From: Lunularia cruciata
Lineage: Eukaryota > Streptophyta > Marchantiopsida > Lunulariales > Lunulariaceae
Assembly (NCBI GenBank): GCA_948567375.1
Contig: OX419755.1
Location: forward strand, 11,289,001 to 11,353,000
Direction: 5' to 3'
Length of the DNA stretch: 64,000 nucleotides
The notes beneath the pieces are model-generated. The model saw only the letters and a list, made by a program, of their open reading frames with translations, searched no databases and was not told the origin of the DNA. A program made the translations under genes and the position numbers. Positions 1 through 11,150 of the stretch are shown one piece after another; positions within the stretch are counted from its first letter, which is position 1; every line of letters begins with the position of its first letter.

Positions 1-780
1 GGCTTGAACGTCATAAGGTTCAATTTGATTGGACCTGACAAAAAATTCAAGTACAACACCAAGGTAGGAATTTCTAATTAGGTTGTTTGGCACCTTTGAG
101 TAAGACACATAAGAAATTGTCAGTCTTGGGATGGTTCAGGAGTTTGTGGACGTGTTTGTGGATGATCTGCCAAAGGGATTACCCTTCGATCGTGGTATGC
201 ACTTCAAGATTGAGTTATAACCAAGGAGTACTCCATTGAGTAAACCAATCTATTAATTCTCACCAAGGGAGTTGGAGGAGTTGTGAGCAACACTTACATA
301 GTTGTTGGCAAAGGATATTATATGACATAGTATCTCTCCTTGGAGAGCATTGATACTATCCATTCCAAAGAAGGATGGAGGACTTCATTTCTATATTGAT
401 TACTATGGGCTCAATAAGAAAGCAGTAAAGAATGCATATGCCTTGGCTCAAATTGATGACTTGCTTGATCAATTGAGTGGAGCACAATACTTCTCCAAGT
501 TAAATCTTCACAATGGCTATTGGCAAATCCTCATTGATAGGGAGGATGTGCAAAAGACTACCTTTTGCACAAGGTATGGGCATTTTGAGTGGAGAGTTCT
601 ACCTTTTGGGCTCACTAATGCTCCAACAATCTCCATGGATCAGATGCATTGGGTGTTGGATAGAATATTGGATCGGTATGTGGTGGTGTTCTTGGATGAT
701 ATCTTAATCTATAGCACAATAGAGGCAAAACACATGAATCACATACAAAAAGTCCTAAGATGACTATGATAGTGAAAATT
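1..780 (+). pseudogene. pol: E1 pol: protease tail and reverse transcriptase, decayed
   Basis: Bases 1-90 encode the end of the protease region (RFNLIGPDKKFKYNTK), which matches the fuller protease of element H at 57998-58387. A linker with DDLPKGLPFDRGMHFKIEL (about 160-225) leads to reverse transcriptase at about 345-763. It shows the IPKKDGG start, the PFGLTNAP motif and the catalytic FLDDILIYS box near 686-715, so both active-site aspartates survive. In-frame stops before and after the 137-codon open stretch make it non-functional. Related sequences: H (58620-59230) and G (29913-30419). Confidence 0.85.
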
Positions 781-1480
781 TTATTTTATTGTAAGAAGTC
801 AAAGTGTGCCTTTTTGGAGAAGGAAGTTACCTTCTTAGGTCACAAGATCTCATCAAAGTGGATCAAGATGGAAGAGGAGAAAATCAAAGCCATTATTGAT
901 TGACCTACTCCAAAGGATGCTATAGAAGTATGGGCATTTAATGGATTGGCCAATTTTTATCAACGGTTCATGCACTATTTGCTCATGTGGCTGCACCATT
1001 GATTGACCTCTTGGGGAAGAACTCAAGCTCTTGGTGGACCACCAAGCACAAAGAAGCATTCCAAAAGTTGAAACATATGGTATCTTCAAGACCCATTCTT
1101 CAACCATATGATCCTCAGCTACCTTGTATGGCTGATTTTGATACTTCTAACTTCACAATTGGAGCCGTGTTGCAACAAAAATTCCCAGATAGACTGCATC
1201 CCATTTGCCTTTGTGTCTTGTCAACTAAATACAGCTAAAAGAAATTACTCTACTTGAGATCAAGAACAACTTGCACTGGTATATGCCACCAAGGTATGGA
1301 GGCATTACCTCTTGGGGAAAAAATGACCATGCAAATTGATCATAAACCATTGTTGCAGACCTTACACTTGGAACACATGAAGAGTTGACATCATCAATGG
1401 GAGGAGCAACTCCAATTGTTTGACATCAAACTTGAGTACAAACCAAGTTGATTCCATGTCATTCTTGATGCCTATCACGA
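781..1480 (+). pseudogene. pol: E1 pol: RT connection and RNase H, decayed
   Basis: After the polymerase box the reading frame shows the thumb/connection segment (FLGHKIS-like, about 825-860; FNGLANFYQRF-like, about 940-970). RNase H follows, with a DFDTSNFTIGAVLQQ motif near 1134-1180 and IDHKPLLQTLH near 1336-1368. Conserved acidic positions are only partly visible. Several stops and indels break the frame, so this is a fossil. It is continuous with the RT upstream and the integrase downstream. Confidence 0.75.
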
Positions 1481-1559
1481 TGACTTGATTTGAAGTCTCT
1501 TCCTCTCATCACGGTAGCAATTATGATGGTATCAATTGACTCCAAGATCCAAAATGAGT

Positions 1560-2640
1560 TTTGGTCAACTCTACAACAAGATCCTTGTAGCATAGAAAGA
1601 GGAGTACAACACCTTCTTCCTCAAGGAAGTCCTTCTATTCCATGAGGACCGGATCTATGTTCCAACCAAAAGTGATTTCCGACTTGTGCACCTTCAAGAA
1701 GCCCATGATTTACCAATTGCTGATCACATGGGCGTGGACAAGACCTTAGGTATCTCTAATGCCAATGGTGGTGTCCCAAAATGGCCCAAGATGTTTGAGA
1801 GTTTGTTTGATCGTGTGAGAGTTGCCAATGCAACAAGGCCAATAACTAGAAACCAAGTGGACTCCTTCAACCACTCTCAATTCCATCTACTCATTAGCAA
1901 CATGTAAGCATAGATCTCATCACCTCCTTGCCTAAGACAAAGCCAGGTCACACAACAATTGTAGTGTTTGTGGATCAACTTAGTAAGCAAATCCATTTGG
2001 CACCAATAGTTGATATTGTGGATGGTCCAACCTTGGCACAAATCTATTTTGACAACGTATTCAAGCATCATGGGATGCCGCATGTACTCATCTCCGACCG
2101 TGATCCTTACTTCACTAGAAAATTTTGGCAAGCACTCTTCTAGATATTTGGCACCAAGGTTGCTTTGTCCACTACCTATCATCCTCAAACATATGGAAAA
2201 ATTGAACGTGCAAATTGCACCTTGGAAGATATGCTTCATGCCTTTGTCAACATTCACCATACCAATTGGGATGAATGTCTTGCAACTATGGAGATTGCAT
2301 ACAATAATTCTAAATTGAAAAGCACCAGACTCTCTCCTTTCTTTCTCAATTTTGGCTAAGACCCACTTGTTCTAGATTCCCTTCTTGCTCCTTCTCTATC
2401 TCATATCCCTCATACTTCCACCTTCTTGACCACCATCTCCCAATCCCTCCAACAAGCCAAATCTCATCTCCTTGTTGCTAAGAATAAGCAAAAGCAATAT
2501 ATGGATCACCATCATCATGATCTCAAATTTCAAGTTGGTGATAAGGTCATGCTCTCATCCAATAACCTCCCTCTCCCACTTGATACCCAAGTTCATAAAC
2601 TTATCCCTAATTAGATAAGACCCTTTGATGTCACCCAAAT
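1560..2640 (+). pseudogene. pol: E1 pol: integrase, decayed
   Basis: The zinc-binding N-terminal region carries HLQEAHDLPIADHMGVD (about 1688-1740). The catalytic core has IVVFVDQLSKQIHLAP (about 1957-2010), LISDRDPYFTRKFW (about 2087-2130) and TTYHPQTYGKIERAN (about 2168-2212). These hold the second Asp and the Glu of the D,D-35-E triad; the usual first Asp lies near 1914-1930 in a broken stretch. The C-terminal domain shows FQVGDKVMLS near 2527-2560. Stops, for example after GKHSS near 2141, disable it. The core is the DDE integrase of Ty3/gypsy elements. Confidence 0.8.
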
Positions 2641-2769
2641 TGTCTCTCCTATTGCTTATTGACTTGCCTTGCCTTGTCATATGCACATCCATCCTATCTT
2701 TTATGTTTCCAAGTTGAAAGCCTTTGTTTCTAACCCATTTTCTTTTTCCTCTTGAGTCCAACCTCCTCC

Positions 2770-2996
2770 TCCTCATGTCCTTATTCATGATCATGAGGAG
2801 TACAAAGTTGATTGTATCCTTGCACGTTGCCACAGTCAATCAATAACATATGGAATACAAGGTCCTTTGGAAAGGGTATCTCCTTCATAATGCCACATGG
2901 GATCCTCTTTCTCATCTCCAAAATGCACAATTGGCCATCCAAGAGTTCAAAGCTTCACTAGCGATGAGGACGCCACTAAATAGTGGTGGAAGAATA
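2770..2996 (+). pseudogene. E1 integrase C-terminal chromodomain relic and polypurine tract
   Basis: EYKVLWKGYLLHNATWDPLSHL (about 2853-2920) with the preceding DHEEYKVD segment is a chromodomain fused to the integrase tail, the hallmark of chromoviruses. Such domains are known to direct integration toward methylated-histone heterochromatin. A frameshift near 2850 separates its halves. The purine-rich stretch TAGTGGTGGAAGAATA at about 2981-2996 directly precedes the 3' LTR and is the likely plus-strand primer. Confidence 0.7.
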
Positions 2997-3335
2997 TGTA
3001 ACAATATGGAGTTTAGCAATGAAGTTAGTCAAGGCTAACAAAGTAGTGAATAGGGCAAATTAGCATGGAATATCCTAGAAGTATCTAGAAAGATTCTTGG
3101 GAAGCTTCCCACTAGCTTAGCTTGCACTCCAAATAAGTATTTTCTAGAAGGAAGCTTCTAGAAACTCCAACCAGCTTAGCTTCCATGCCAAGTAGGTGAC
3201 TTCAAGAAGGAAGCCTCTTCAGAAGCTTCTTGGTTAACTTGGCTTGCACTCCAAGAAAATGGCTCAAGGAAGCTTCTTGAGAATCTTCTCAAGAGCCTTG
3301 TATGCTCCTTATAAATATAAGAGCCAAAGCTCATG
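2997..3335 (+). repeat. E1 3' LTR, first part
   Basis: Begins TGTAACAATATGGAG and is recognisably the same as the LTRs of H (56893-57246) and, in reverse, I, E and G. It is rich in repeated AAGCTTCT/AGCTAGCTT-type words. A TATA-like box, CCTTATAAATATAAG, lies at about 3308-3322. The LTR stops at CTCATG, where element A inserted, and resumes at 29827. Confidence 0.85.
3331..3335. repeat. 5-bp target-site duplication (TCATG) of element A
   Basis: TCATG lies directly left of the A 5' LTR and again at 29822-29826 directly right of its 3' LTR. The undisturbed sequence in the related LTR of H (near 57158) reads CTCATGCTAGG, so this is a true duplicated target. Confidence 0.9.
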
Positions 3336-4084
3336 TGTAATACCACGAGCTAGCCATATGATCTAAATGGGAAATTTGGTTTGGTAACATCTAGAATGAT
3401 GTTATACATGATGGTCAAAATAGATCAGATAGAAGTATCACCAAAAGAGTACTTCTACAAATAGAGCAAAAACCAAAATAGACTTGAGAACCTTAGAACC
3501 AATAGCTAGACATATGATTTAAAGGTGAGAATTGGTTTGGTAACATCTGGAAGGATGTTACACATGATGGACTAAACAGATCAGAAATAGGTATCACCAA
3601 AAGGGGACTTCTACTAATAGAGTAGGAACCGAAATATGCCTGAAATCTTTGAAGGCAATTTTGAAGGCCTAAACGGATGAATTAGGCCTTGAAAATGTGC
3701 AGATTCCACCCCAATTGAGGAAAGGGTGGCTTTAAATCTCCTCCGTTTGTCTCGTTGAGAGCTTTCTAATGGTACCTTACTCACATGATTCTGAGACTCC
3801 TACAAGAAGATTCCCTAAAAAGATTCCCTCTAGTCAAAGCTTGTTTGACCAACCAGATAGGACCTAGACCCACATGTCACCCATCCAAGTAAGTTATCCA
3901 AGGATGGATCTTGATGACACGTCACCTATCTATGTGTCTAATCCTATGGTAGAGCTTCCTTGGAGGAAATCCTCTTTGTCTATACAATAAAGAGAAGGTG
4001 CTCCTTTGGGGCACTGAAGGTTGAGTGTGTAATTTGTGTTTCTCCATTGTGTTTCTCTCTCTTCTCTTGTCCTCAAAGTATACA
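3336..4084 (+). repeat. A 5' LTR
   Basis: 749 bp from TGTAATACCACGAGC to GTATACA, alignable along its length with 29060-29821. An internal near-duplication is visible: TAGCCATATGATCTAAATGGGAAATT and, about 155 bp later, TAGACATATGATTTAAAGGTGAGAATT each head a similar ~150 bp block. An ACAATAAAG motif near 3985 may be the polyadenylation signal. Confidence 0.9.
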
Positions 4085-4085
4085 A

Positions 4086-4097
4086 TGGTATCAAAGC
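4086..4097 (+). other. A primer binding site (tRNA-iMet type)
   Basis: TGGTATCAAAGC begins one base after the LTR. It matches the plant initiator-methionine tRNA 3' end (usual form TGGTATCAGAGC) except at one base. Confidence 0.85.
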
Positions 4098-4608
4098 AAG
4101 TGTCTTAGTCCAAGAGAGTGGATCACCCCTCTTGGAAGAGCACTGTGAGCTGACCCGTCTCTCACTCAGGATGAACCTCTGATGGCTATTATGGTAGCAC
4201 ACCATGGACTAAGAAGGCAAGGAACCCCAACTCCATCATACCCCTCCAAGGCTAACACTCCAAGACTCAAGACATTGCTCACTAGAGAACTCAATGAGAG
4301 AGAGATAGTTGCAAATGAAAGAATGACGAGTACCTCCTTACCCCTTATTTATATACTTGTGAAATAGTTACGTACCAAAGTTACTAATTACCATAGTAAC
4401 TCAAGTTACTAGACTAAAAGTCAAGGAAAGTCAAAAAGTAGAAAGGAATATCTATTCATATGGGCATATTCTCCTAAGCATGTGGTCTTATCTTGACCCA
4501 ACCACTAAGTCAAGGATTCCTTCACATGGGGTATCCTTGGACTAAAGAAGAATCCAAAACAAAAAGGCTTGCGGGCCCAAGAGTTCTCAACTCTTTCCTC
4601 AAAGCCAA

Positions 4609-5112
4609 TGTCATGCGTATATACATTGCTACACAACATACATCGCTGTCAACATCATACACTATAGAAGCACAACTTACGCATAAGTCATACATAGACT
4701 CTAAAGTGCCACAATAATCAGATTGTTTAACACTCTCAACTCAACTCAACTCAGATAAGTACTTGATCTGTCACTCTATAAACTGCCAACAAATGGGCAC
4801 TGATTACAGTCAAGCCACACCCACTCAAGCATAGAGAATCCAGGTGACGCTCGCCGGCCTCTGTCCACCATAGCCAAGAACTCGAAGGCTCAATATCAGA
4901 GAAGTGAGCTCTCCGGAGCTCACTTCGAAACTATACCCCCCTGGACTCAAGCTAGTACTGGAACCCTAACGGTCCCGCTGATGGCACACTCAACGGTGCA
5001 AATGGTGCAAAGTGACGGTGGGCCCCATCGTGAAGTCAGTACTCCAAACACAAAATCTAACCGTCGGAAAGTAGTCCTTGAGAAACTACTAGAATAACTC
5101 TAACTATTATCA
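4609..5112 (-). repeat. B-minus 3' terminal repeat (Y2 truncated + X2)
   Basis: X2 is 4609-4713 (minus strand TGTGGCACTTTAGAG...GCATGACA). Y2 is 4714 to about 5110, lacking its first ~60 bp compared with 45655 onward. The block matching X1 of B-plus is also absent between the purine tract and Y2, apart from a possible ~10-base remnant (GCATGATAAT). A hairpin with 11-bp stem GAAGTGAGCTC lies at 4901-4926. Confidence 0.8.
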
Positions 5113-5279
5113 TGCCCCCCCAGCTGGCGGTTAGGTCCCTCTAACTCCAGATAGCCATCTACTCTAAGTATATGGTATACCCTCTAATGGGCAAAGATCA
5201 GGAGGCCGGGTGCTATGGAGCCCCATCGTTAGTTGCCTGTCTGCAATCTATACCATATAAAGAATGAACTAGCTATAGG

Positions 5280-6480
5280 TCAAGTACATCTAGGACATAA
5301 CCACTGTCCCCGAAAAACCACAGTGAGTGGAGGAGTCATACATGCCATATGCCATCCTCTCGAACAGCTATCACACACTAACATAGTAGCAGCTCCACCA
5401 AAAGAGCCACACAACATACACCTCAAGCCTGCACATACAAGTGCCAAGCTTGGGTCCATAGTACCATCAATGTTTGGGAGGTGGCATGGCGTACAATTGC
5501 GCACATGATCCTTCCAAACAACACCATCACGTCCTTCTAACACAAGGACTCTAGATGGTAAAACCTCACGCACTCTCAAGATAGTGCAGCTTGTAGAAAC
5601 ATCAAGTGTCGTCGGTGCTGTCTGCTGTAGATATACATAGTCGCCTGGATGAAATCGACGGATCAAGGGTCTATAACCTCCTCCTCAAATGGTAGCATAG
5701 CGTAAAGTATCTCTATGCTGAGCAATTGCCAAGTTCTCAAAGGCCATCGGCATCACTCTCCGAAAGATCTCTGCACGCTGAGAACATGCACTTATCCATA
5801 CATTGGGGTCATCCAAGTCCAAAACTACAGTAGCATCTTGACGAATGGCTACAGGTTAATCTGGATCTCGTCCATAGAGTAGAAAGTATGGAGAGAAGGA
5901 TGCTAAGGAGGCTTGCCGGCTGAACCGATAGCCCATGGCCAACCAAGGTAACTAGAGATCCCAATCTCCCAAGTGGCCTCTCTGCAAACCATACTTTTGC
6001 AATCCTCTCTTCACCGTCTGAACCACTCTCTTTGCTAAGCCATCTGCCTCAGGGTGATCTTGGGATGTAGTACAATGATCAATCAAAGCTTTGTCACACA
6101 AGACCTGAAACTCTCCCAAGAACTCTATACCCTGATCAGTCAAAACCTCAACAGGTGCACCAAAATGACTAAGAACTTGATCCAGGAACAAGTAAGTTGT
6201 CCCTTCACTAGACTTGTGAGGAAGTGTTACCAACTCAATCCACTTGGAGAAGTGCTCCACCATCACCAAAACATACTGATGATGTCTCACAATCAGTGGT
6301 AAAGGTCTGGTGAAGTCCAAACTCCAACGGTAACCCAATCCCATGATAGGTAATGGGTGTAAATATGGCGTAGGAGCATTGAATGATGCTCTAACTCGGT
6401 CACAAACCACACATCTGGCAACAAACTGCTGCACCTTGGTCTGCATACCGCGCCACCAATAATACTCTAAAGTCAGCTAT
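5280..6480 (-). pseudogene. pol: B-minus pol 3' end: integrase fused to a PHD finger
   Basis: The integrase core shows RWSLDF (first Asp), VLTDQGIEFLGEF (second Asp) and HPEADGLAKRV at about 5952-6446; the catalytic Glu position reads Lys here (AKR, AER in B-plus). Stops follow at about 5950. A 128-codon open stretch (5666-5280) then covers the integrase tail and, without interruption, a C4HC3 PHD finger at 5420-5286: C-x2-C, then CDSC, WHMAC and CPRC. This copy proves the PHD finger is in frame with integrase, because the same junction in B-plus carries a stop. Confidence 0.88.
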
Positions 6481-6580
6481 ACGTACGGTTTACTCCAAAA
6501 TGTCCTAGCTCCTCATGAGCATGACGGACCAACTGTGGTCTCTGAGATGGAAGTGGTACTACTTGCACTCTACCATCCTC

Positions 6581-7290
6581 TCATACATGCAAAACGTGTC
6601 TACCCTCCAATCTGAACCGTCTGGCTTGCTGAAGAACACGGTCTCTCTCCTTGGCCCCAATTGTGCCACCCACAACACCAGTGCGAAGATAGTCCATCAC
6701 GAACACATCATCATGAATGTCTCGCTGAACTGTACCAATATCTTCACTCTCTGGATCTGTGACCTCAATAACTCCTCCTGTATGCGCTGAGAGAGATACC
6801 ACCAAAAACTCTACAAATATACACAGAAAGGCCAATGCATGCCAACTTGGCACCATCTCCTCATCTGTCTCACCATGCCAACGTGCTCCGGTCTGATCCT
6901 GCTGGCTGGGACATGGGTTTCTACTCAACCCATCTGCATCACGGTTCACCACTCCAGGTCTGTGAACAACTGTGAAATCATACTCCTGTAAAATCAAAGC
7001 CCATCGTGCAAGCTTCCCTGAAAGCTTGTCGGACTCCATCAACCACTTCAGCGGCTGATGATCAGTGATGAGAGTGAAGGGGTTACCAAATAGGTAACAT
7101 CGGAAATGTGTTATTGCCCAAACTGCTGCCAAGCACTCTCCCTCATATGAACTATACTTTGTCTCCGCTGAATTGTTGGAGCGACTAGCATAGGCCACCA
7201 CAAACTCCTTCCCCTTTCATCATGCTGGGTGAGCACCGCTCCAAGCCCCAACATACTCCAATCAGTGTGAACCTGAAATGGTCATCCCCT
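6581..7290 (-). pseudogene. pol: B-minus RNase H and linker
   Basis: A 206-codon open stretch (7201-6581) starts at VAYASRSNNSAETKYSSYEGECLAAVWA. It continues with LITDHQPLKWLM and NRDADGLSRNPC, the standard RNase H landmarks, then a spacer up to the integrase zinc domain. It is nearly identical to 43450-44080 of B-plus. A TGA just upstream (near 7285) occurs at the same place in B-plus. Confidence 0.85.
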
Positions 7291-8149
7291 GATCAGTCTC
7301 CTCAAAATAGGAGCAGATGTCAACCTCTCCTTGAGCTCTACAAAAGCTCTCTCCTGCTCATCTCCCCAACACCACTCCTGTGTAAGCTTGGTCAGCTTCG
7401 TTAAGGCCTTGGCAATGGCACTAAATCCTCTAACATAGCGGCGATAGAAGTTTGCCAACCCAAGGAATGCTCGCACTCTGCTCACATCCGTAGGCCGAGG
7501 AATACGTGCAATAGCCTCCACCTTGGTCTGCTGGACACCAAGTCCTCCGGGGTAGATAGTGTGACCCAAATACTCAACCTGCTCGTGGAAGAATCTACAC
7601 TTCCCAAGATGTAATTTGAGTCCATGAGATCTCAACCTCTCAAACACCTCCAACAATTGTCTCTCATGCTCCTCCACGGTAGTGCTATAAACCAAAATGT
7701 CATCAATATAGCACCAAGAAAAATCCAATCCAGCTAGGATCCTATCCATGACCCTCTGGAACTCAGTAGGAGCGTTCTTCAACCCAAATGGTAAGAACCT
7801 CCACTCATATAACACATCCTTGCCATGAGGATCAATAGCCCAAAATGATGTCTTAGACTTATCCTCCTCCCTGATCGCAACTGATCATATCCCGCTCGAA
7901 GATCCAAAGTACTGAAGATCTTTACATGCCCAATTGCATCAAAAATCTCCTCCGGTGTAGGCATGGCATACCGATCAGCCCTGGTCTGTCGGTTGATAGG
8001 ACGGTAATCTCCACACATCCGCCTATCTGTATAGTTGCCATGCATATCCTTCTTGGCTGGCATCACTGTCGCTGATGCATACTCTCCATGTGAAATCTCC
8101 ACCAAACCAGCCTCAAAAAGGTCACTTCTCCGGCCTTGAATCAATGTCA
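7282..8149 (-). pseudogene. pol: B-minus reverse transcriptase
   Basis: 8149-7779 holds DLFEAGLVEISHGEYASATVMPAKKD, MCGDYRPINRQ and STLDLRAGYDQL. A frameshift then leads into 7815-7282 with FLPFGLKNAPTEFQRVMDRIL and the catalytic CYIDDILVYS box. Upstream sequence is split off by the D LTR (8150-8840) and resumes at 8841. Both catalytic aspartates are retained; the frameshift and stops disable it. Confidence 0.87.
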
Positions 8150-8840
8150 TGTAACACCCATTTGTGCATGTGTGTGGTATTGTGATATTTAAGCTTGGTA
8201 TTACAAGTACTTAAGAGATATTATTTATATAGAGATAAAGGATGGTTCTATATTAGTCATGGTTAGCTAAAGTTAGTCATAGCTAAGATAGAGGGGACTT
8301 TACTTTAGAGGAAGTAGAAAAGATGAGCACCACTATTTTGGATTTTAGTGTGTTGACTTGGTATTATTCCTAGGTGTTTGGCTTTGAGGAAAAAGTTGAG
8401 AACTCTTGGGCCCGCAAACCTTTTTGTTTTGGATTCTTCTTTAGTCCAAGGATAGCCCATGTGAAGGAATCCTTGACTTAGTGGTTGGGTCAAGATAAGA
8501 TCACATGCTTAGGGGAATATGCCCATGTGAATGGATATTCCTTTCTGCTTTTTGACTTTACTTGACTTTTAGTCTAGTAACTTGAGTTACTACGGTAATT
8601 AGCAACTTTGGTACGTAACTATTTCACCACTATATAAACAAGGGGTGAGGAGGTACTCATCATCCTTTCATTTGCAACTATCTCTCTCATTGAGTTCTCT
8701 AGTGAGCAATGTCTTGAGTCTTGGAGTGTTAGCCTTGGAGGAGTATGATGGAGTTGGGGTTCCTTGCCTTCTTAGTCCATGGTGCGCTACCATTATAGCC
8801 ATCAGAGGTTCATCCTGAGTGAGAGACAGGCCGGCTCACA
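8150..8840 (+). mobile_element. Lone D-family LTR in B-minus
   Basis: 691 bp, TGTAACACCC...CCGGCTCACA, flanked by GTCA (8146-8149) and GTCC (8841-8844), a 4-bp TSD with one later change. B-plus has the unbroken target AATGTCCTCTCC (minus-strand view of about 42500). It is the youngest insertion in its stack. A TATATAAACAAG box near 8632 is the likely LTR promoter. It probably formed by LTR-LTR recombination of a full element. Confidence 0.9.
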
Positions 8841-8844
8841 GTCC

Positions 8845-10690
8845 TCTCCATATCACTATATCGGTAAGGATGTGGGAAAACTAGTTTGTCGCTAGTCTGC
8901 TCAATCCGTATACTAGAGCACCCAAATCCTTCATATTGAAGGCAAAACATCTCGTGTGACTCCTCAAGAACCTCCAAACCCTCTGTCTTTCCTCTCCAGT
9001 AAGCTTGGGTCCAAGATCTGGCTCCCAAGTATCCTCTGTAACTGTAGTAGGAGTGGAAGACGTACTGATCGACTGCTACACTGGGCCCTTGGGAGCAATA
9101 GTGTCATGCTCCCGACCACTAGAGGTCCCAACCTTTGTATCAAAAACTCCCTCCACTCTAGCTGCAAGCTCCACACATCCTCTAGCTGCATCTCATGTGG
9201 ACCAAGGGTGTAATCCAAGTAGCCCATGCTCACCTGGATGGACTCCAAGTAGACCACTCTCCCTAGTAGCTACTGGATGTGTCCCAAGAATACCATGTCC
9301 ACTCGGTCCATCACCCCCAACATGTGCCTGAATCGTCTCGATAGGCACAAGGCTCACAAGTGTCCAAGTGATGATACCTATCAAGCGCATCCTAAGCTGC
9401 TCTGCCAAGCCAAGGCTCACAATCCAGGTCAAACAGTTCAGGTCCATAGCCTGACCTAACACCTGACGCTTAGATGCCTCTAACATTGCTGAAACAGCGG
9501 TAATACCGGTGCAAAAACCCATCGCCCGCTCTCTCTCATCAGCATTGGGCTCCACCAACTGCTGTAACTATGAGTCCCAAACAAGTCCAGGTCCTCCCTC
9601 TCGAAAAGCATGAGAGCTTGGGAAACTCATGAGTGTGGGAAATGCAGCTCTAGGCTGTCCAACTAGGTTCACCACTGCCAGAGGTGACCTATCAGCCACT
9701 ACCACTGTCTGAGACTGACGTCCAGCATCCAAGATATCATCAACAAGAATGTGGTCTAGTCGCTGAATCCCATCATAACTATGCTGTAGAACCTCTCTGG
9801 GTAAGAGGTTTGGCCACCAAAGACAAAGACGATAAGCCCGTGATCCCACTCTGGCTGCATCTAACAATACAGCAGGTCCCATCCACAAATGGACCTGATG
9901 TGTACTCGCCACCACTCTAGTGAAAAAATCACCCATCAACGGAACGTTCTCCAAAAGGTAAGCTAGAGAAATAGACTGATGAACCTGGAGATATCGTAGT
10001 ATCCGTAACATCTCCCAAAACACACCAGAACAAGGATCCTGAAGACCCAAACCGCAGCCCGCACGTGTATGTCCCTAACATGGCCATCCAGAAATCACCA
10101 AGTGAATAGGCCCATGTCTCTCTAGGTCATGCGCCCCCAGTAAGGAAATGTCTCCTGGTAAGGCCTTCTAGTAACCTCTGACTGCTGACATCGGTAATAA
10201 CTCTAGATACAGATAGGTCAAGTGTGCCACATGATGTAGAGAGACTTGCCTAGCAGTCTCATCTCTCTCTACATACAAGTACATCTGTACTTGTATACCC
10301 GCCTGGAACACCGCAACTAGTCCGGTGCTGATCCCACCAAACAACTCCAATAGGCATATCTCCTCTATTGGATACTGCCAAGCAATGAGTGTGGTATCCA
10401 GAGGTGTCAAAGCAATCGCCTCTAGAGGCTCATCCTCACACTCATCTCCTGATGGTACAAAGGCTCCACTCCAAGCCTGCTGCACCAATTGATCTCCATG
10501 CTGCTGCAATGCCTCCTCTGAACTCCACAATGGAACATCCAAGGTGGATGGAACAATCCCACTCGTACTCCAAAGCCGAGTGATCTCCTTTGGTACTTGA
10601 GTATCCTCTGCATGGGCGTTCCCCTCCAACAAGTCACCAGGCCAAGTAACTGCACCGCTGAAAGCTAAAACTGATGCTGCCATGGTCCCG
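8845..10690 (-). pseudogene. B-minus C5-cytosine DNA methyltransferase domain (DNMT3-like order)
   Basis: On the minus strand a leader from 10683 reaches motif I, LLELFGGISTG (10353-10321), then YVERDE (motif II). Motif IV reads SGWPC followed by a TAG where B-plus has CAG, so the stop lies right after the catalytic Cys (near 10075). LLENVPLMG (motif VI, about 9945) and LLDAARVGSRAYRLCLWW (motif VIII) follow, then NADERERAMGF and VLGQAMDLN (motifs IX/X, about 9540-9440). Other stops lie near 10165 and 9565. The order I-II-IV-VI-VIII-IX-X is canonical, unlike rearranged DRM enzymes. Confidence 0.88.
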
Positions 10691-10743
10691 GATTGTAGTG
10701 AGCCAAGACTGCCACTATTGAAGCGTACTGGTAGGCAACATAC

Positions 10744-11150
10744 TCATCCCTCACCAGACTGCCAACCAGGTCTATAAGAGGCTGTCTCCTCCCAATAGTC
10801 AATGCTGAAACCCATAGGGTATAACACTGCTCCCCCAACTAGCACATCATATGACTCAACTATCGTCGCAATAGCCTGAGCTCTCACCACCAAGCTCTCA
10901 CCACCCATCAGTTGGATGACCAGGCTGAACCTAGACAACAAGCTCTCCACATGTGATGTACTGTATCGAACCACCACCAAGAGATGTCTGGATCTGAAAT
11001 GGACACCTCTCCACATCGGTCTTCCGTAACTCCAGACCGACAACTGCAGCCTTCCCCAACATAAGGGGTTGCGCACCAGAGTCTAACAAGACTCTCTATG
11101 GTGTATAGACCTTCCCTGAAGGTCCTACCAAACCAAAAATTCCCCCTCTG
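10744..11150 (-). pseudogene. B-minus retropepsin-like protease
   Basis: Follows gag in the same polyprotein. GPSGKVYTP is followed by a TAG (11096-11098) where B-plus has CAG, then the DSGAQ active-site motif (about 11070). Downstream, AIATIVESYDVLVGGAVLYPMGFSIDYW (about 10880-10800) is read one frame over, so a frameshift lies near 10900. Function by analogy: cleavage of Gag-Pol. Confidence 0.75.
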
